DNA from: Bacillus infantis
Lineage (GTDB): Bacteria; Bacillota; Bacilli; Bacillales; Cytobacillaceae
DNA: 64,000 nucleotides
Reading direction: 5' to 3'
NCBI RefSeq assembly: GCF_020171945.1
Contig: NZ_JAIVAP010000002.1
Coordinates: 372,001 to 436,000 of the forward strand
Shown: in pieces, positions 60,058-64,000 of the stretch
Numbering within the stretch: the first letter of the stretch is position 1
How the letters are laid out: each line of letters starts with the position of its first letter
Notes under the pieces: model-generated
Database searches by the model: none
What the model saw: the letters and a program-made list of their open reading frames with translations, nothing else
Told to the model about the DNA's origin: nothing
Translations under genes and position numbers: made by a program

Positions 60058-60435
60058 AATTTGCCTCCTTTACTTAAAAGTTTCTCTTTATGTAAGCTAT
60101 GCATCTGTCATGAAATTGGTTTAGGTTTCTGCGGATGTTTCCCTATTTTCATGTTTTGCCGGCTTTTTATTAAAAGGCTTTGTTCAACATTGCTTTTGAA
60201 GTTGGGCTTATCCGTGTAAAAACAGAGTTATACACTTTTCAGCATATATGGCTAAGGTGGCCCAAAATAACATGGGAGCCAGAGCCTATTAAAAACTCCC
60301 TGAATGGCTAAAATAATTATATCTGCGCTATTGGTGGTCTTTTGCAGGAAACTTTATTATAATAATATGATGGACAAAGACTGGTGAGACATGTTGTCCA
60401 CTCAGGCTGCGGCCACTAACTATAAGGAGTTAATT
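60058..60435. other. intergenic region yqfQ-cshB
   Basis: A 378-base divergent gap. Apart from the cshB promoter I see no gene, repeat or strong hairpin. The 65-base untranslated leader of cshB could carry cold-shock control, as expected for a cold-induced helicase, but no specific element is recognised. Confidence 0.5.
60342..60371 (+). promoter_or_regulatory. probable promoter of cshB
   Basis: TTGCAG (60342-60347), an 18-base spacer and TATGAT (60366-60371). A TATAAT at 60358 has no suitable -35. Confidence 0.55.
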
Positions 60436-61746
60436 ATGACCGAAACGAAATTTGAACGATACGAACTTAAGCCATTTATTATAGAAGCTGTCAAAAAGCT
60501 CGGGTTCTATGAGCCCACGGAAATTCAGGAACGCCTGATCCCAATCATCCTTAAAGGGGACAGTGCGATTGGGCAGTCCCAGACAGGCACCGGGAAGACC
60601 CATTCCTATATTTTGCCGATCCTTCAGAAAATTGATCCTTCGAGGCAGGAGGTACAAGCTGTCATAACCGCACCGACAAGGGAACTGGCCACCCAGATTC
60701 ATAAGGAGGTCCTTAAAGTAACAGAGCAGGCTGAAGGTGATGAGGAAATCAGCTCCAAACTGTTCATTGGAGGGACAGACAAACAAAGGACGATTGAAAA
60801 GCTGAAAGTGCAGCCCCAGGTAGTAGTAGGGACCCCAGGCAGGATCAACGACCTCGTCAAGGAAAATGCGCTCTTCGTCCATACTGCTTCAATGCTGGTC
60901 GTGGATGAAGCAGATCTGATGCTGGATATGGGCTTCCTTGAAGATGTAGACCAGGTTGCTGGCAGGATGCCTGAAAAGCTCCAGATGCTTGTATTTTCGG
61001 CAACAATTCCGGAAAAGCTGAAGCCATTCCTGAAGAAATATCTGGAAAACCCGAAATTCGTCCAAATAGAGCCCAAGCAGATTGCTGCTGCAAAAATTGA
61101 GCATTATCTGCTCCCGTCAAAGCACAAAAATAAGACCGAAATTGTCTTCCGTGCTCTGGAGGCTTTCAATCCGTATTTGGCGATCGTCTTTACAAATACA
61201 AAGAAAAAGGCTGATGAAGTCGCGGATGCCCTTATGCAAAAAGGCCTAAAGGTAGGCCGCATTCACGGAGACCTCAGCCCGCGTGAACGGAAAAAAATGA
61301 TGAAGCAGATCATGGATCTGGAATTCCAGTATATCGTTGCGACCGATCTTGCTGCCAGGGGCATTGACATCCAGGGAATCAGCCATGTGATCAATTATGA
61401 GCTGCCGACAGATCTGGACTTTTACATCCACCGTGTCGGCCGGACGGCAAGAGCGGGATCTTCCGGCATCGCTCTCACGATTTATGATACGTCAGATGAA
61501 GATGCGCTGAACAGGCTGGAAAAGCTGGGAATCGAGTTCAGGCATGTTGATCTTCAAAAGGGCGAATGGATTGATTTGGGCGACCGCAACAGACGGAAAA
61601 AACGGCAAAGGCAGACAGACGAGATTGATGCCCATGCTCAATCCCGTGTGAAAAAACCGAAGAATGTAAAGCCTGGTTATAAAAAGAAAATACAAAGAGA
61701 AGTAGAGAGCATCAAGAAACGCCAAAGAAGGCTTAAAAAGAAATAA
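60436..61746 (+). CDS. cshB: DEAD-box RNA helicase CshB
   Basis: ATP-dependent RNA helicase linked to cold shock and ribosome or mRNA metabolism. Motif I SQTGTGKT, motif II DEAD ([10 protein letters not shown]), motif III SAT, and [10 protein letters not shown] in the second RecA domain, then a strongly basic C-terminal tail. It has 436 residues. ATG 60436 has AAGGAG upstream; the frame is open from 60391 without a ribosome binding site. Confidence 0.96.
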   Translation: MTETKFERYELKPFIIEAVKKLGFYEPTEIQERLIPIILKGDSAIGQSQTGTGKTHSYILPILQKIDPSRQEVQAVITAPTRELATQIHKEVLKVTEQAEGDEEISSKLFIGGTDKQRTIEKLKVQPQVVVGTPGRINDLVKENALFVHTASMLVVDEADLMLDMGFLEDVDQVAGRMPEKLQMLVFSATIPEKLKPFLKKYLENPKFVQIEPKQIAAAKIEHYLLPSKHKNKTEIVFRALEAFNPYLAIVFTNTKKKADEVADALMQKGLKVGRIHGDLSPRERKKMMKQIMDLEFQYIVATDLAARGIDIQGISHVINYELPTDLDFYIHRVGRTARAGSSGIALTIYDTSDEDALNRLEKLGIEFRHVDLQKGEWIDLGDRNRRKKRQRQTDEIDAHAQSRVKKPKNVKPGYKKKIQREVESIKKRQRRLKKK

Positions 61747-61774
61747 AGGCAGGCTGCCGGAGGGAGAGAATAGA

Positions 61775-62671
61775 ATGCTTAAAATTGGTTCGCATGTGTC
61801 GATGAGCGGAAAAAAAATGCTCCTTGCCGCAAGTGAGGAAGCTGTATCTTATGGCTCCAGCACTTTCATGATTTACACAGGGGCCCCTCAAAATACACGC
61901 CGGAAAAAGATTGAGGATTTGAATATTGAGGAAGGCAGGCGCCATATGGAGGCCAATGGAATCGACAATATCATTGTCCATGCCCCTTATATCATCAATA
62001 TAGGAAACACGACAAATCCTTCGACCTTTGAGCTGGGAGTCAACTTTCTGCGTTCGGAAATAGACCGGACGGAAGCAATCGGCGCCCGCCAGATCGTTCT
62101 TCATCCCGGTGCGCATGTCGGTGCAGGAACAGAAGAGGGCATCAAAAAAATCATTGAAGGACTGAATGAAGTTCTGAATGGCGAGGAAAATGTCCAGATT
62201 GCGCTGGAAACAATGGCAGGCAAAGGCTCTGAATGCGGGAGAAACTTCGAAGAGCTGGCCATGATCATCGATGGAGTCAAATATAATGATCATCTATCCG
62301 TCTGCTTTGATACATGCCACACACATGATGCAGGCTATAATATCGTAGAAGACTTTGATGGGGTTTTGAATGAGTTCGACAAAATTGTCGGGCTCGACCG
62401 CCTGAAGGTGCTTCATATCAATGACAGTAAAAATGAGCGGGGAATGAAAAAGGACCGTCATGAAAACATCGGCTTCGGCCACATCGGCTTTGACGCTTTA
62501 AGCTATATCGTCCATCATCCGCAGCTTGCAGAAATCCCGAAAATCCTTGAAACGCCATTTGTCGGGGAAGATAAGAACAGCAAGATGCCTCCATACAAAT
62601 ATGAAATTGAGATGCTCAGGAACAAGGAATTCAACGAAAACCTTCTTGCAGACATCATGGAAGGCAAATAA
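61775..62671 (+). CDS. nfo: endonuclease IV
   Basis: AP endonuclease of base excision repair, 298 residues, TIM barrel with three zinc ions. Ligand-bearing segments [53 protein letters not shown] and [11 protein letters not shown] are all present. A strong GGAGGGAG site precedes ATG 61775. In B. subtilis nfo is expressed in the forespore and protects spore DNA. Confidence 0.97.
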   Translation: MLKIGSHVSMSGKKMLLAASEEAVSYGSSTFMIYTGAPQNTRRKKIEDLNIEEGRRHMEANGIDNIIVHAPYIINIGNTTNPSTFELGVNFLRSEIDRTEAIGARQIVLHPGAHVGAGTEEGIKKIIEGLNEVLNGEENVQIALETMAGKGSECGRNFEELAMIIDGVKYNDHLSVCFDTCHTHDAGYNIVEDFDGVLNEFDKIVGLDRLKVLHINDSKNERGMKKDRHENIGFGHIGFDALSYIVHHPQLAEIPKILETPFVGEDKNSKMPPYKYEIEMLRNKEFNENLLADIMEGK

Positions 62672-62674
62672 ATG

Positions 62675-62711
62675 AAATACAGCTGCAGGGTGCTGCAGCT
62701 GTATTTTTTAT
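62675..62711 (+). terminator. terminator of nfo
   Basis: A 14-bp perfect stem (62675-62688 with 62693-62706), a 4-base loop and a T tract. Confidence 0.9.
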
Positions 62712-62785
62712 GAGAGAGGCTTCAGGCTAAAGAGGTAATTATTCCCTGCCGATTAGGTGTTAAGCAGAAAAGAATTACAATAACC

Positions 62786-62918
62786 CTGTTGATTGCAGTG
62801 GAAGGCACGTAGACTCCAGCGGGATTGCAGCGAAAAAGTTGAGACCCCGCAGCGCGGAGCGTGAGGAGGCTCAACTTCGCCCTGCGGAAAGCGAAGTGCC
62901 TGCAACGGAAATCAACAG
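62786..62918. repeat. structured intergenic element with paired ends
   Basis: The ends CTGTTGATT (62786-62794) and AATCAACAG (62910-62918) are perfectly complementary. Inside are AGGCAC (62803-62808)/GTGCCT (62896-62901) and AGTTGAG (62837-62843)/CTCAACT (62870-62876), with a GC-rich core. It is much richer in G and C than the flanks and has no reading frame. I recall similar sequences with GCGGAAAGCGAAGTGCC as common intergenic repeats in Bacillaceae; whether it acts as RNA or as a small mobile element is open. Confidence 0.75.
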
Positions 62919-63006
62919 CCCCATACTAACAACTATGGTTTTTTATATTGGGTATAGGCTGCAGACTATACTGAAGTTTTGAGTATATGTTCCTCTAATG
63001 AGCTAG

Positions 63007-63260
63007 GCTTTTCCGCATTTCTATTGTCCAGCTCCAAAGCCTAGCCCCTCGAGTCATAAGCCACTTGGGAATTGAAGGCAAAGAACGCCTTCTATTCCCA
63101 AGCGTCTTATGCTTGTTGGGGCTGAACAAGGCTTTTCCGCATTTCTATTGTCCAGCTCCAGCGGCTAGAGCCTCGAGTCATAAGCCGCGCAAGAATTAAA
63201 GGCAAAGAGCGCCTTTTATTCTTGCGCGTCTTATGCTTGTCGGCTCTGGGCAAGCCGCTT
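63007..63260. repeat. dispersed hairpin repeat, type A, tandem pair
   Basis: Two copies 124 bases apart, each opened by an identical 30-base segment (63007-63036 and 63131-63160). Copy 1 stems: AGCCCC/GGGGCT, CTTGGGAAT/ATTCCCAAG, GAAGGC/GCCTTC. Copy 2 stems: AGAGCC/GGCTCT, GCGCAAGAAT/ATTCTTGCGC, AAAGGC/GCCTTT. Loops are AAAGAAC and AAAGAGC. The arms changed but stayed paired. With the element at 62.8 kb this accounts for the 596-base gap between nfo and yqfT. Confidence 0.85.
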
Positions 63261-63267
63261 CCGCATT

Positions 63268-63522
63268 TCACTTCGTAAATTGCATAAACAGCTTGTTTAC
63301 TTCCCTTGCTGTGTCCGGTCCGGCAATTTTGGCAATTTCCTTAATTATCTTGGAACGTTCTGAATCCTGGAAGATGTTTACCTGTTTACCTTTTAAGTAA
63401 TTGGCAATTTGTTTTGCCTGCACGTGATTTATGGATATTTGGAATTGCTTCGCATATTTTAAAAGCTCTTCAGTCGTAATTGTACTGACTTTATGATTGA
63501 TGATATTCTCAAATATTTTCAT
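63268..63522 (-). CDS. yqfT: DUF2624 family protein YqfT
   Basis: An 84-residue helical protein beginning MKIFENIINHKVSTITTEEL, matching the DUF2624/YqfT family placed after nfo in Bacilli. Function unknown. It is rich in Lys, Gln and Ile with no membrane segment. ATG 63522 has GGAGGTGGG upstream. Divergent from the ABC transporter gene. Confidence 0.9.
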   Translation of the reverse strand: MKIFENIINHKVSTITTEELLKYAKQFQISINHVQAKQIANYLKGKQVNIFQDSERSKIIKEIAKIAGPDTAREVNKLFMQFTK

Positions 63523-63617
63523 TTTCTCCCACCTCCTCTGTACCTTATGTACAAAAGCCCGGAAATGTGACTGAAAAGTGCTTCCAGAAGAAAATTAAGT
63601 CAACGAATCCGGTTCAC

Positions 63618-63646
63618 TTTACATTGTGGTGGAGTTCCGTTATACT
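63618..63646 (+). promoter_or_regulatory. sigma-A promoter of the zinc-type ABC transporter
   Basis: TTTACA (63618-63623), a 17-base spacer and TATACT (63641-63646). Confidence 0.75.
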
Positions 63647-63658
63647 ACTAAAGTTAAA

Positions 63659-63673
63659 TCGGAATCATTCTTA
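63659..63673. promoter_or_regulatory. candidate Zur box
   Basis: TCGGAATCATTCTTA resembles the Bacillus Zur operator TCGTAATNATTACGA: 6 of 7 bases in the left half and 4 of 7 in the right. It lies just after the predicted transcription start, a fitting place for a repressor. Confidence 0.45.
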
Positions 63674-63691
63674 TATTAAAAGGTGATAAAA

Positions 63692-64000
63692 GTGAAAGAT
63701 CAAAAACCCATTATTGAGATATCAAATCTCACTTATAGATATGAAAAAGAAAATGTGCTGGAAAATATTAATTTAACCGTCCCTGAAGGGGCATTCCTTG
63801 GGATAGTGGGACCGAATGGTTCAGGGAAGTCGACTCTCCTTAAGATGATTCTCGGGCTTTTGAAGCCGCAGAAAGGCGAAATTCATCTGTTCGGACAGCC
63901 AATCGGAAAATTCAGGGAGCAGTCAAAAATCGGCTTTGTTTCCCAAAAGGCAAACTCCTTCAATACCGGGTTTCCTGCTACTGTGTTTGAGGTGGTTTCC
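63692..64000 (+). CDS. metal (probably zinc) ABC transporter ATP-binding protein, 3' truncated
   Basis: The first 103 residues of an ABC ATPase, cut by the window edge. Walker A GPNGSGKST is at residues 37-45 and the Q-loop is VSQKANSFNTGFPATVFEVV, whose wording is typical of the AdcC/ZnuC metal-uptake branch. The GTG start at 63692 has AAAAGGTGAT upstream. The permease and the regulator zur would be expected to the right of the window. Zinc is inferred from family resemblance and the Zur-like box. Confidence 0.9.
   Translation, partial: MKDQKPIIEISNLTYRYEKENVLENINLTVPEGAFLGIVGPNGSGKSTLLKMILGLLKPQKGEIHLFGQPIGKFREQSKIGFVSQKANSFNTGFPATVFEVVS

Noticed and set aside
63007-63260. Possible CRISPR-like array (two direct repeats 124 bases apart)
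   Set aside because: Only two units, the intervening DNA is itself palindromic and similar between units, and no cas genes are present.

Overview
The window is a mid-chromosome housekeeping segment of a spore-forming Bacillaceae bacterium, with a base composition and gene order like Mesobacillus, Cytobacillus or Bacillus. The gene order follows the Bacillus subtilis block that runs from sda-yqeG through comE, holA, gpr, spoIIP, lepA, hrcA-grpE-dnaK-dnaJ, floA, phoH, era, glyQS, dnaG-sigA and ispH to nfo. No prophage, insertion sequence, CRISPR array, rRNA or tRNA gene was seen.

Layout. Positions 1-3.4 kb hold an M3 oligopeptidase (cut by the left edge), divergent pssA and psd for phosphatidylethanolamine synthesis, and the tiny sporulation checkpoint gene sda behind a cluster of DnaA boxes. 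Positions 3.9-9.0 kb are the tightly packed yqeG-yqeH-aroE-yqeI-nadD-yqeK-rsfS-yqeM operon for ribosome assembly, shikimate and NAD synthesis. Positions 9-13.7 kb carry comER and, divergently, the DNA-uptake genes comEA-comEB-comEC. Positions 13.7-18.7 kb hold yqzM, holA, rpsT and the sporulation genes gpr, spoIIP and yqxA. Positions 18.7-31.4 kb carry lepA, hemW, the CIRCE-controlled hrcA-grpE-dnaK-dnaJ heat-shock cluster, then prmA, rsmE, mtaB and deoC. Positions 31.4-41.8 kb hold a Na/Pi-type transporter, rpsU-yqeY, a sigma-W-type yqeZ-floA-yqfB envelope-stress operon, sporulation yqfC-yqfD, phoH, pgpH and ybeY. Positions 41.7-49.9 kb carry dgkA, cdd, era, yqzL, recO, T-box-controlled glyQS and ccpN with its PPDK regulator. 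Positions 50-58.3 kb hold yqxD, dnaG, sigA, a membrane protein, an acyl-CoA dehydrogenase, cccA, trmK and yqfO. Positions 58.3-64 kb hold ispH, yqfQ, cshB, nfo, yqfT and the start of a zinc-type ABC transporter ATPase.

Three short genes (sda, yqzM, yqzL) are easily missed. Several true starts lie inside longer reading frames or use TTG or GTG, and one gene (yqxD) has no canonical start codon at all.

The least explained part of the window is a set of intergenic repeats at about 20.7, 25.9, 44.9, 55.6 and 63.0-63.3 kb. They fold into long hairpins whose arms differ between copies but stay complementary, around an almost constant apical loop AAAGA(A/G)C. A separate 133-base element at 62.79-62.92 kb has perfectly paired ends and nested stems. 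Neither is accounted for by the genes, and these are the best candidates for something undescribed.
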